A stretch of DNA of 64,000 nucleotides, taken from the NCBI GenBank assembly GCA_012064415.1, contig SSNU01000077.1, positions 448,849 through 512,848 on the forward strand, read 5' to 3'. Made by a program: the position numbers and the translations under genes. Shown here in pieces: positions 1-12,400 of the stretch. The stretch is from Gyrodactylus bullatarudis (Eukaryota; Platyhelminthes; Monogenea; Gyrodactylidea; Gyrodactylidae). Under the pieces are notes generated by a model. That model made no database searches. It was not told the origin of the DNA and was given only the letters and a program-made list of their open reading frames with translations. Numbering within the stretch: the stretch's first letter is position 1; every line of letters starts with the position of its first letter.

Positions 1-3000
1 TCAAAAATCAAATGAACCTCTTAACCTAAGTTTACACCCAGATGAAAGGCTAAGAAAACGAATATTTGAGTTGACAATTTACTCAAATCTCTACGAGTTG
101 GCCTGCGTTTTCTCCAATGACAAGAATGAAAAAATCTATAGATCCTCTGTTGAGTACAGCTTTGAGAGAAACTCGATCAACTGCCTTGCGCCATCAGAGG
201 GCATCCTCAAGTTGGAAAATACTCAGCAAGGTAAACCGATTTATTCTAGAATGAGTGAGCGAATGATTTAATTCTCTTTATTTTACAAAGGATACCATAA
301 ACTTGAATCACAGTTGGAGGTCATTGAATCCACAGAACATGGCCGGACAAGACAAATTCTGGCCACTGGCATTATTCCCATTTATAATTGCTCCAAGATG
401 ACGTCTTGCTCTGAGTGTGTTACACTGGAGTCAGACTGTGTCTGGTGTACCCAGCTGAATTCATGCTCTTATCGTGACACAGACGAGTGCCGCATTTCAG
501 ATGGGGAGCTCAATTTGCCCAATTTGAATCGCGCTATTGAACAAAATGAGGTAATCTCTTTGATTGATACAATATCACCAAACGTTTCATGCTATAGCGT
601 AGACTTTTTATTATCTAGATTTCTAAATGTCCAAAGTACTCCGGTCTGAATGGGAATCCAAAGTTGGTGTATGAGAATAGTCCTGTGGAATTGATATTCC
701 TAGTTTCAAATGTTCCGGTAAGTGGATTTATTTCTCACAACATTTTTAGCTTTTTACTTGATTATCTTGTCTTTTGGCTTGTATTGGTCTCTCTGTAGAA
801 AAAAAATACAAAGAGAATGAATTATTTTTTAAAAGATGAGGATAATAACAGTTGTAGTGATTGTTAATAACCAAGGTTTCAAGTATTTAAGGTGTTTTAC
901 CTGAAGAAAAACTTGGTTCCAAATTATGATTTTGAGAATAAAGAATTTGAGTTATCAGAATAATTATCCTAATAATCTTTGCATTCAAGATTAAATATGT
1001 CACGTTCCATTGTATTGAAGAGTGCAGAGGAAGTTCGGTTGTCGGTGTCCGCATTAATGAAACATCTATCAGCTGTTCCTTTAAAAAGGTATTTTGATTT
1101 TTTCTATTTCAACTTTATTCTCATCTAATTCATATTTTAAGATTCAGTTACCTCCAGATAATACTGAAGGGACCGCGATTTGTCCAATAAAATTGCTATG
1201 GAGTTTTAATAATCAGAGATATTCTCCAGACTCGATGGAGTTTACACAAAGTGAGTCAATTTACTATTTATAACATCGTAATTTAGTTGAAGTTTACGAC
1301 TGCGGAAGACTTGCTCGATATTGTGATGATTGTCTTTCGCTACGCGTGGAATACGAATGTGGATTTTGCCAGGGCATCAGAGATGAAAATCCTAGCCAGA
1401 ATGTCTTCGGAAAGTGCTCACGTCAAAGAGACTGTGTCAAGTACGGTCGGAGATCGTTAATTAATGAGGATATTGGCATTAATCTGGGTGATAGTTGGAT
1501 AATTAACGGGCAAATATGTCCAAATCCAAGCATAAACATGGTTTGTATCAAATTTTACTTTTATATAAGTTGTTAGAATTCTAAACAAAGGTAGAAACTA
1601 CTCAGAAATAAAAGTCAGAACTAAACATCTTTTTCAATTTGTATGCTGGAATAGCATAAATCAATCTGAACTAACGAAGAACTTCCATCCGTTCAAATTT
1701 GAGTTCGTTCTTCCTAACCCGGTCATTATTAAGATGTAATTCTTTAAAATAATTCCGATCTGTTCTGTACTATTGATGAAAATAAATTGAAAAGTTAGGG
1801 TACTTGGTTAATGACACAATTTTTATCTAGACCAAATCAGTCCAAAATTGATAAACTATTATTTTAAATTGATATATAAAGGTATTGCCCATGAATACTA
1901 CCCATTTTGGCAACACAATGTTTACAATTCACGGGCATAACCTTGGACGAACTCCTGACGACATTTTCTCTATTGAAATGATCATCTCAAAAGTGGACAA
2001 TACGACAAACATTGTTGGATACGCCCCGTGTGATAAGAAGCACCACAACTCAAGGAAAATAACATGCATTCTACGCTTGGATGAACTGAAATTGGATCAA
2101 AATGAGGATTATCACGGGTCCATGAGAATTATAATCGGATCCGGCCATTATCCAGCCTTGTGGAACTCCTTACGAATAGTTTCTCCCAAAATTCACAATT
2201 TCAAACCTCAAATAGGACCAATATCTGGCGGCACAGAGGTCACCTTTTTCGGGAGCAATCTCAACGTTGGAAACCAGATGGTCATATTGATTGGATATAA
2301 GCCATGTCGAATATTCGAGTGAGTCTGTATTTCTAGACTTATGTTCTTTTCTTATGTTTGCAACATTTGAGTGATTGAATTGTTTGAAAATTTTTTTGCT
2401 TGTAGTAATGAACTTATCTTGAATAGGCTGAGTAATCACCTGGTCAAATGTCGTACAGAGATTTTGGATAAATCTTTTTATAATTACGCAATCTACAATA
2501 TGAAATATCCAGTCGGAGTTGAGGTTAACATTGACAATTCAAGAGTTTACACCGAGAAGAGTCTTGACCCTTTCGTGTACATGATGGATCCAGAAGTTAA
2601 TTCCTTCCTTGGAAATGATGTTTTCCTAAGGTATGCTAGAATTATTTTTGAGGACCTTTGATTTCTTATATTCACATTCAAAAACCACTTTTATTGCTCT
2701 TCTTACGAGATTGATGCAACCTTCTTTTCATCTAGCGGTGGTACAATCATTGAATTCTCCGGGAGCAATCTGGAAATAATTCAAAGTCCAAGGCTTGTTA
2801 TTTCCCAAGAGAGAGATTCATTTCATGGCCAAGTTTGTTCTTGTATAATTTTGATCGTTGCCTTTTTGAATGATAATCGTAATTATTAACTGTGACAGAT
2901 TGATAGCTAGCTTAATATATATCCCTCTACTCTCTAAGATCTGAACTCAAGAGAGTTACTCAAATGTTAATATATATATTTCTTCCCAAAATTACTTTGC

Positions 3001-6000
3001 ATAATCAAGTTTGATGTTTTAAAGTCTAAACAACTATTTCCAATAACAGATTTGTCAAATAGTTAATGACAATTATCAATGTCTTGTTCCTAATTTGAAG
3101 TCCCTAACAAAGGACACAGGAAGCGCCCATCTAAATTTTGGTCTGCTCTTGGACAATGTTGAATCAGTTCGCAAGATTGGCAAGCTCAATGTGAGAAATA
3201 TCCTCTTTATTATATCATGAAAACAATAGGATTCTGTGGTAATTCAACACCCATCAATCAGGGATAACTAATTTCCTATGATCTAGATTTTTATTGTTGA
3301 GTTATTATTCTCATTAATATTGAATTGAGTTTATACGTACTCAATAGATAATTCATACTCAAGTTCGTCGTATTAGCTAAGGATTTTCAGCTAAAATATT
3401 CACTGTAAAGTTTATTAATTTCTTTAACCCTCAAATGCTCTGAGTAGTAGTAATCTTAGCCTCGGAAAATACTTTTTTTATCCCTCACATGATAGAATAT
3501 CTAATCATTTCTTGGAAAAAGCAGCTCTATTATGCGCTAGAAATGCACTAAACCTTTTTGAAATCTCAGCTGGTTTTCTTAATCTTTGAAAGTACAAACT
3601 TTACTAGCTTTCTTTTTCTTATTTAAAAGAGATTTCATGAATAACATTTATCTAGGTCTACGAGGATCCTCTAATGGATGTTTTTAACAAATCAGAGTCT
3701 GACTACAGACAAGAAATTGTTACTCGCTCTTCTTCAAAGAACAACAATCAAAGTATCAGCCATATAATCAGATTATTTGGCAAATTCCCCACAATCCCAA
3801 ACCTAAAGATAATCTCACAGATTTCCATCGATAGGCATCCATGTGTCATTGAGAACATCTTATCAGATGAAATTCGATGCATGGTTCTCATAGCTCTTGA
3901 GAAGGCAGACGAGAAAGCTCCTGTCGAGGATCAACTTAGATTTGGCACGATATATCACGTTCATGCCAGAGTTAGTTCATTAAATCTATTACAATGTTTA
4001 AAAAAACAAATAAAAGAATCTAATTTTATCTACAACTATTTCGTTCATGATAAAATACAGATTCGTCTTATTTGGTAATTAATTAGCTGAATATTACAGC
4101 TTACAAATGGAAAGAAATTCCACAACATCAAGAACGAAATAATTTTAGATAAATAAAAGAATTTCCGAACTGAATCTTTATATTATTATTATCTATAGTT
4201 TGGACAGAGCATTGAATACAGTCTAGGCAGTATTCGTTTCAAACTTCAGACATCCTTCCTATCTGATACTCTTCCCTCGATACTGATTGCTTCAACAATA
4301 AGCCTAGTCCTAATCCTAATTATCATATTAGCCTTGGTGATGACGACAAAGTATTATTCTAAAAATAATTATCTCAAGCGTACGATAGACAAGGTCATCG
4401 CTGAACAACAATTGGAAACTGAAAGAAGTCTCAAGGAAGGCTTTGTAGCCATACAAAATGCCTGTGTTAAATCTGTATCGATTCCGAGTCATTTGAATGC
4501 TCCCGTTAGGACATACGATTGGTTTTCCGTATTCACCCTTTTCCCTGATCTACATGCTCAGCTTACATTTCCCATCGATCCGATCATATTCCAGGAGAAT
4601 CCGTCAAGCCTAACCTATCTCAATGCTTTGAATGAGTACAAAGATGAAAAGGTTTCGGTAAGTCTTATGAGAATATCAAGAGTATTAAATAAATGCCATA
4701 CTGTGGTAAAAATTCTTTCTTAACAAGGATCAGATGGAATTCGAACTAAACTGTCTTTATGAATCCCTGAGAGATGCCAAATTCTTCAACTACTTGATCA
4801 GTCTTTTGGATCAGACGTTATCTGTACGGGAAAAGTCGCATGCCGTTTCTCTGATCACGGCAATATTTAATGACGACTTGGTATATTTAACAGAGTGGGT
4901 TCATAATCTATATACACCTTGATTTTTAATTCTGAAATAATTTTTATAATCTGGAATACTTTATGGTTTTTAAAAACGTTAAAATTTAATTGGAATCTAT
5001 GTCTAAGAGATTGTAGAGTAGTAAACAAGATAGTAAGGCCGCTAGAAGAACGAGGATGATAGCCGCGATTCAGAGGAGGAAGAATCTTATGGTTTAGAGA
5101 TTTGAACAGTTGAGAAGTTCTTTGATTCGTGGAAAAGCCTAATTCTTTATATGAGTATGGTCCAAAACAAGATTGTAAGAACTGAACTAAAGGGTTTCAG
5201 AAGACCACTGATTATCTCATCAGACTCTTACAGACTCATTTCTAATTGTTACTGGGGTAGAGGACTTTAGCTGATTGAATTGAAACGTAGATTCAACTAC
5301 TTGCTCATTTTATTCACTAATTGGATTAACTACATTGTTCTCTGGAATTTGGTTTCAGTTCTTTTGATTGTGCCCGCTGGTAGGTGGCATAATAATTTAT
5401 TATTAATAACGAAGCTCTGTAGTCGAAATGAAAAGACATTTTTTGATAAGTCTAAAGTCTGGCGTATTTCCAAATATCCGAAAGAAATAAGATTTGATTT
5501 CAAGGGTCGTATAAGGGAAAAATGTCTTAAGGATATTTCTAGGACAGTCTGAGAGAGTCTAGTCATTGAAATAGATGTAATAATCAATGAAGGTTTAAAG
5601 TCCTCCCCTGAACAATTATAGAATTACCAATTATTTTTCTATTTTGATTGATTTTTTCTTTTTTGTTGACAAAAATGCATGTAAAAGATTTATTCAATCT
5701 CTTTTCCTCTTGTAGTATTATGGTTGATCAGATTAAAGACCTCTGCTCTAACATCAATAGAACCAATGCAATATCCAGCTTTAGGAGCATAGAGAACTTT
5801 GTGGTCAAGCTAATCTCCAATTGGCTTATCATCCTGTCCTATGATCATTTGAAGGTAACACACCTGATACTTGGAACTCGATTCTGTATTTTTATTTTTT
5901 TTTATTCACAGAGGCACATTTCTAAGCCCTTGTATGAGTTGGTTGAGGCCTTTAAAGAGATGCTTTTGAGTGAACCCCAGGACTGCGTTACTGGAACAGC

Positions 6001-8168
6001 GGTGTCTTCGTTGAATTTAGACAAGATGCTCAAGTGTAATCTTAATCCATCGTATTATGCAAGTTTCTTGAAATACTGCTTGTACATTTTCATTAATCTC
6101 TGACTCCCTTCCTCCTCCCTAACAGAATGTCACAGTTTTGTTGATGGAGAAAAATTATTGTGACAACCATAACCAGTTAGTATACCTCAATGGGTTGGAA
6201 GAAAATAAAATCTCAGTGGTCCTTCTCTCTTGTGATACAGTTGCTCAAGCAAAGTCGAAAATCCTCAATAAACTATACAAGTCTGTGCCATTTTCGAAAC
6301 AGTTGAAGCCACACCACTTTGACCTTGGTTGAGTTTTGCTTTGGCATTTATATTGGAAATTCTCATTTTTTTCTCTTCTCTAACTAGGCATGGCAAGCTA
6401 CAATGATGTGGAAATTCTGTCTGATTTCAATCAAAAAGATGATTCTGGCATGTTGTTTTTTGGGTCCGTGATGCCGTTGAATAAGCTGTCTGATTTCAAT
6501 GTAAACGATAAAAACTTTTATGCATTATTTTTCCAATAGACCCAAAATTATTTCCTAGATCGACAATGGATCAGTTCTCTATCTGATCAAAAAGGTTGAT
6601 TGTAAGTGAACATCTTCCGAAACACATTGGATTATTTATGTTTTGTTTAATTTTACAACCAAATCTACACTTTCCAGATGAAACAAGAAACACGCCAATC
6701 TTCAAGTGTAACCAATTCAATGATGCTATAATGAAAGCAAGATCTTTAAATTATTTCGACTGTGATAATCATACAATTTCGTCTGGCTTTCATTCCGGTC
6801 AGGATCTTTTCCAGCAAAAGAAAAATCAAATTTCTAATGCTTTTCGTGTCAACGGATTGTACAGTACGACGCATTGGTTTCATTTAGAAAGTCAACACGA
6901 GCCCCAAGATTATCTCCAGAGGAGAAAGAATTACTTCTCAACTAACTCACTCTATGGGCCAATGAGAAAATTCCAACGATATCAAAGTTATAATGAAATC
7001 CTAATGACACCAAAGAAGAGTAAGTATATGTTAGATATGTTAGAGATACCCTCGTCTAATCAGAATAAAGAAAGATGAACCTGTACATTTAATCTATGTA
7101 ATGTATGTGTATACTCTTAGATGAGACAAAAAGCATAATCAACCTATCATGGAAGAGTCGAGAAAAGTTCCCCAGAGATCTCCATCCTCTGCCAATTCAA
7201 TATTATAGTCTTATTCTCAAGGAGACCAAGGTATGAAACTGCCTATCTCATGCAATCTCGTTTTTGATAACATTCCTTCTTTCAGACTAAACTAAATCCC
7301 TTCATGAATCATCTGATGGAGAGTATATTCGATGAAAGCCATTTAGATCATGATCCCAACTTTATGACATGTTTCAAGTTTCTATTCAATCTCTTGGAAA
7401 CCATTGCTAGGGAAAAATTCGATTCTGACGCAGAGTACATCTCAAAGGCATGGAAATCAAATTGGTATGCAATTAATAATTCAACTCACGTCTTAACTTA
7501 AATTTCTAGCCAATAGAATTTGAGAAATATATTGCAAAATAAATTTTCTTCATTCTACATTTTCAGCCTTCATCTTCTGCTCTGGAATCAGTTACTATTG
7601 AACCCAGATTACATTTTGGACGTGGAGCTGGTTCGTAATACTGCATTTAGTCATAGTTTTCATACAATTTGTCAAGTTATCTCTTATGCCTCTGTTAATA
7701 AAGATCAAATACCAAGGAGATTATCTGTCAGTGAAATGTCTGCTGTAAAAAATATTTACATTCCAGATATTTTGGTAAGAATCCTTAAGAAAATTAATTA
7801 ACTAAATTACGAGAAATTACTCAATACATTATTACTAGAACTATTCGAAAAAGATCTCGAAATTTTTCAACAGATTAAATCAAGGAGTTCCAGTAGTAAA
7901 GGAAAATCTAAAAACTCTTCTCATCCAACACAGTAGAACATATGGAGGAACTTTTAATAGAAATTGGCTACTATTACAACTCTATCAAAGTTATTTAAAG
8001 CCAATAAAGCATTTGGTAAGTGGAAAATAAATCAAGAGATTTTTTTCTCGTTATAATTTTAGATAAATTATCTAGATTTTCGAAGGGAAACTAAATTATA
8101 TTTCAATCAAGAAAAATATTGAAGACTTCCAAAAGGCCTGTGAACTGATAGACCCCCATTTAGAATGA
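1..8168 (+). CDS. Plexin (5'-truncated by window edge)
   Basis: Transmembrane semaphorin receptor; only the part after the Sema domain is present. Exons: <1-230, 291-550, 619-717, 990-1088, 1142-1250, 1287-1540, 1882-2318, 2406-2630, 2736-2832, 3050-3190, 3656-3970, 4199-4657, 4728-4894, 5716-5854, 5912-6058, 6126-6327, 6388-6500, 6559-6601, 6678-7019, 7121-7230, 7286-7464, 7567-7774, 7839-8015, 8076-8168. All phases agree and give 1547 codons before TGA. Order: linker, PSI (CSKMTSCSECVTLESDCVWC, nt 391-450), second PSI (from YDCGRLARYCDDC, 1297-1335), IPT repeats (about 1882-3970), one membrane segment (about 4265-4340), then a split plexin GAP domain. GAP landmarks include SNW (5812-5820), a KSNCLHLLLW region across 7455-7590, and NYSKK at 7839. 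The catalytic arginine motif is degenerate. Intron 6059-6125 starts with GC; intron 1251-1286 is 36 nt. The subtype is not assignable. Confidence 0.9.
761..935 (+). repeat. Diverged copy of the GCAAGCGAACAACG dispersed element
   Basis: The plexin intron 718-989 contains TTTTGGCTTGTATTGGTCT (about 772-789) and TGAAGAAAAACTTGGTTCCA (902-921). Both match, in the same order, the internal part and one end of the element seen complete at 13761-13867 and inverted at 52093-52238. The GCAAGCG core is missing, so this is an old or deleted copy. Confidence 0.5.
4895..5715 (+). repeat. Large plexin intron with possible decayed integrase fragment
   Basis: This 821-nt intron separates two GAP-domain exons. 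Its middle (5280-5552) is open on the + strand for 90 codons, although no plexin sequence is missing. The translation contains VPAGRWHNN and then PKEIRFDFKGRIREKC. The latter loosely resembles the P-x-x-I-x-x-D-x-G-x-x-F segment of retroelement integrase cores. Flanking frames contain stops. I read it tentatively as an old retroelement remnant; chance is not excluded. Confidence 0.25.
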
Positions 8169-8476
8169 ACTGTATAAATTTTTATTTACTTTATTTAAAA
8201 TTACCACTGTCTACTTACAAGTAAATATTTGTTACTACATTCAACTGATTTATTTACTTGACAAAGGTATTTTATTGTGACTTTTGTAGTTAAACAACCC
8301 GTTCTTTGAATCGTGAACTTCAGAGTGTAAACCTTTGATTTTGTTTTCAAAACCAATCAACTGGTTAATTCAATAAGATTTAATTCAAAATAAAATCCAA
8401 TCTAAGAAAGAAGTTTATTTTAAAAATTAAGATTAGCAAAAGTTTCTATACATATTAGAAGAAGGTTTTTAAATTT
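8169..8476. other. Tail-to-tail spacer between plexin and TRAP-delta
   Basis: AT-rich spacer between two convergent genes; it must hold both 3' UTRs. I see no ORF or repeat that I can support. Confidence 0.5.
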
Positions 8477-8995
8477 TCAAAAGTATTTACTTTTGCTGTA
8501 AACAGCCCAGATGCCAACAATGACAAAAAGAAGAATAGCAAAAGTCTCAGACTTGACTTTTGGGGGGAAAGTTGAACCATTGAAATAGGCATGTTGGACA
8601 AAGACAGGTTGAACAGATGAAGTGTCTTCTCCACTGGCAGCTTTTGCAGTGTATGCGAGGTATCCTTCATCATTGAAGAACCGAATTGTACGATATCCAG
8701 CAGGAGCAGAGGCCTCAAATCTGAAATTGACATAGATATCACCGGTCTCAATATCTCTTCCAACTGGCTGAAGAGAGTTATCCAAGACAGCGTAAAGTTT
8801 GTCGGACTAGAAGAATTAAAAATCATGACTTACACCAGAGGTTTTGCAGTTTGCTTTACCGGACAATATAATCATTGGCAATATTGTATCTTCATAATTA
8901 GAGGTAGAGTATGTTTTAAGATCAGTTTCAAACTCTTTGCATCCGTATGAGAGAGTGATTATAGAAAAGAATAAAATAATAAGTCTAGTTGGCAT
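8477..8995 (-). CDS. SSR4: Translocon-associated protein subunit delta (TRAP-delta)
   Basis: ER-membrane subunit of the TRAP complex, which works with the Sec61 translocon during protein import. Two exons, 8834-8995 and 8477-8806, give 163 aa, close to the usual ~170. Residues 1-18 form a signal peptide (MPTRLIILFFSIITLSYG). The lumenal domain contains GYRTIRFFNDEGYLAY, the counterpart of the family's YEVRFFDEESY. A single membrane helix (about 138-156, TFAILLFVIVGIWAVYS) precedes a short KSKYF tail. The intron (8807-8833) is only 27 nt, with GTAAGT and TTCTAG ends and in-frame stops if unspliced. The gene is convergent with plexin and lies downstream of the kinase gene on the same strand. 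Confidence 0.88.
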
Positions 8996-9459
8996 ATTTT
9001 TATTTTGAATTTTAGGATTTAAAAGGAATAATTAAAACAATGGAAATCATTTACCTACTGAAAAGTGTTTTAATTTAGTTTTTTTGGCAAAATTAATTTC
9101 AAAATAAAATTTTTTCAAGTGATTCATTCAGTCAATTTGATTCATTATAAATTATTCATTAGATGATTTTATTAAATCTATAACCATAGTTACTATGAAG
9201 TAGAATGTAGATTAAAAAAAATTTATTTGCAGTGTTAATTTAACACTGTTACATCCAATGTTTGATCTACTTGCTCTACTAATAATACAAGTAATATAAA
9301 ATTTTTTTTTAAATCTTTTTTATTTTAATAAAAAATATACATCTTTCCTGAATATGGTCTTGTCCAAAAACCTCTTGAATTTCATAAAATATTCAGCTTT
9401 TTTCTGGAAAATCCTCTGATTCTATCATAAGAATGATTCAATAACATAAATCGAATTAG
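8996..9459. other. Spacer between kinase 3' end and TRAP-delta start
   Basis: 464 nt of AT-rich DNA that should hold the kinase 3' UTR and the SSR4 promoter. No further feature is recognised. Confidence 0.4.
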
Positions 9460-12400
9460 TTACTTTTCTACATACTTCATTAGAGAACGAATTGTAGTCT
9501 TCTCTTCATCTGAAAAAAAAAATTCAAAAATAAGTTCGATGTAATAAGTTATTAGTAATAACATGTACATTAGGCCGAGTCAAATATACTTTTTTCTTAA
9601 CAATGTTTCGGCAGCAATGCAAATCTGTTAGATTTAACTTAGAAAATGCCATTTATGAAATTTAAATTCGAAATTTTTAATTCTCTGATACCCTGAAATC
9701 CCATTTTCCCAAACATCTTCAACATATCCTAATTTAATCGGATTTTTTTACTAGAATATGCAGTGCTGATTAAAAATATCTTATGAACCAATTTTTTTAT
9801 TTAAAATTGCATTTAATCGGCTCAAAATTTAGATTTTAACCGATTGTAGTAGAAAAATTCATTGAAAATAGTTGTTGCTAATTCAAAATTCGTCATTTTC
9901 AATTGTGATTTGGGTTATCTGAGCAAATTTTTAAATACATGGTTTAATAGGAACTTTTTTAGGTTGAAAATTTTTCTTTAAAATGAGCTTTGCAGATCTC
10001 AATGTTAAAAAGTTTGCCTTTCTCTAATGTACATTGTACCACTTATAATTTAATCGATATTTTAAGATATTTGAACTTATCTAAACTACATGAATACAAT
10101 CAAGCAAGGAATAGATGTAGAATTAAATTAATAATAAAAAATTAATAAGAAATTATAATAATAGTTTCTCACTTGGAATAGATTTTTCAATTGCTTGAGA
10201 TAAGATACACGAAGGAGACTTGGTTAGTTTGGGCTGAAAAAAGTTTTTATTTAAGAACATACTGTATTCTAAATTATAGAAATAGACTCACAATAAATTT
10301 CTTGGAGACACTCGCCCTGTCAAGGTAATCAGTCCAACTAGGTACTGAATCTGGGTTTAGTTTCTCGATAAACTTTTGCGTTGTAATTGGAAGTCGATCC
10401 TTGGGATTTTTAACCAAAAGTTTCCCTATGAGCAAATTCAAATCCTTCGAGATGTCAAATCTTTCTTGGAATTTTTCGAATTTCATTATCATGCCTTTGA
10501 GTTGATTCACATTTGTTCCGATAAAGGGAAGTTTCCCAGAGACCAGAAAATGGAGTGTAACACCCAAAGCCCAAATATCAACCTTTCTTCCGTCATAGCT
10601 GAAAATAATAATACAAAAATAGATCTCTAAATTCGATAAAATTAATCATAAAAGATCCTAAAACTCATATCAATTAATAAAACTTTAATTAGAAAAAATA
10701 GAAAGAGTTACCATTTTGAATGAAAAAGTTCAGGTGCTGCATAAGCAGGTGACCCACAGAATGTCGTGAGAGAAGACGAGGAATCTGCCTCCTTGCTGAA
10801 CCCGAAATCAGCCAACTTAACTTTGTAAAATGTATAGGACTGCTGAGTTTCTGATGTTGGATTAAACTTTTTCGTCAAGTTTGTCTTGAACGACTTGCCC
10901 CTGGCATTGTCGCGTGATGGTATCCTTGACTTTCCCTCATCTGGGAGTTTATTCACAAATATGATATTGTCTCCTTTAATGTCACGATGAACAAAGTTTT
11001 TTCCGTGCTAGTAGAGAAAAATTATAAAATAAACTTTGATTTATTTCCAAACCAGAACCTGGGATTATAGATATTCAAGCTAAATGAGAACCTGCCCATT
11101 GTTGTGTGTAAGCTGAACTCTGTGATCCTTAAGACAATAGCTGAAGATTTCTCTTATAGCTAAAAAATGTCAACCTCTATCATCTTTTAAATGATAAGTC
11201 GGTTTCCAAAAAGGAATTTAGATTCAGAATCAGCGTAATTATTTTGGTAAGGTTTTGGTAATTTTCTAATTTGTGTGATGAAAAAATAATTTGGGACACG
11301 AAGGGTTAAAAATATTTTGATTCATCAAGATCTCTACTGTCTTCCTCAGGGGGATGACAAGCTAATCGAAAACAAACTACATATTTTTATCAATTTTGTC
11401 CAACCAGATTAAACAAAGATATTTTTATTTAATGAGGTATGAATGAAATTTGGAGAAACATATACATATACATATAATGAAACCGCCTGTAATTAAAAAA
11501 AAATAATCTTTCTGATATTTTGACTATAATAGAGTCAATCTATGCCGAACAGCTCCCTGAAGAACTTGGTTCAAAATTATAATCTTTCTGATATTTTCAA
11601 AATTACGCTCAATAAGAGGATACCCAATGTCCTTCTCCCGCTTCGCATCAGATTTAGAATTAACTCAATTTAATGATTAAAAATTCACAGAAATCTTTAC
11701 ATATTTATTAACTTTTGTACCAGAGATTCTTATAGTTGAATCTGAAATCTATTAACCAGAATCATTTAAAAATTTCATTCATGGTGTGAGGAATTATTAT
11801 TAATGATGATTTTAAAATACAAGATTATTTAAACAGGTGATTTCATCCAATTCAAAAGTGTAGAATAACAGAAAAAACTTGCTTTTCAAAGGAAATTATG
11901 ACAAATCACATGTTCTTTTCAACTATTCATATTGTAATGGCTGTAGAATCAATCTTGAAAAAGTAAGATTCCTCAGTTTTCCTAATAGGTTAATCAATGG
12001 GAATATTGATTCAGACGAGAACTGGTTCTATTGTTCAACTTTACTGACTATCTGGACCTCATTATTAATTTCTAATTGGACAAAACTGAAATCATGAATA
12101 CATGACTTTTGTATTGGATAAGCTTTTCTTACTTCTGAAGAAGACATTACAAATGGTTGAGTAATGAAAAAATTTGGAATTTGGTGCAAAACAAGAAATT
12201 AGATAAAAACTTGAATTCGACCACCTCTGATAAAAGATTTTGAATACTCAATGATAAAAGAGAACATGTTTTATTCTCCTACACTGAATTAAATAAAGGA
12301 ATACTTGTAAAACTCTAGTAGGTACACTAATGGAGGTAATCACTTGATATTACATCATAAACATTGTAATTGCTATTTGAATTAATGGGGAGATGTGAAT

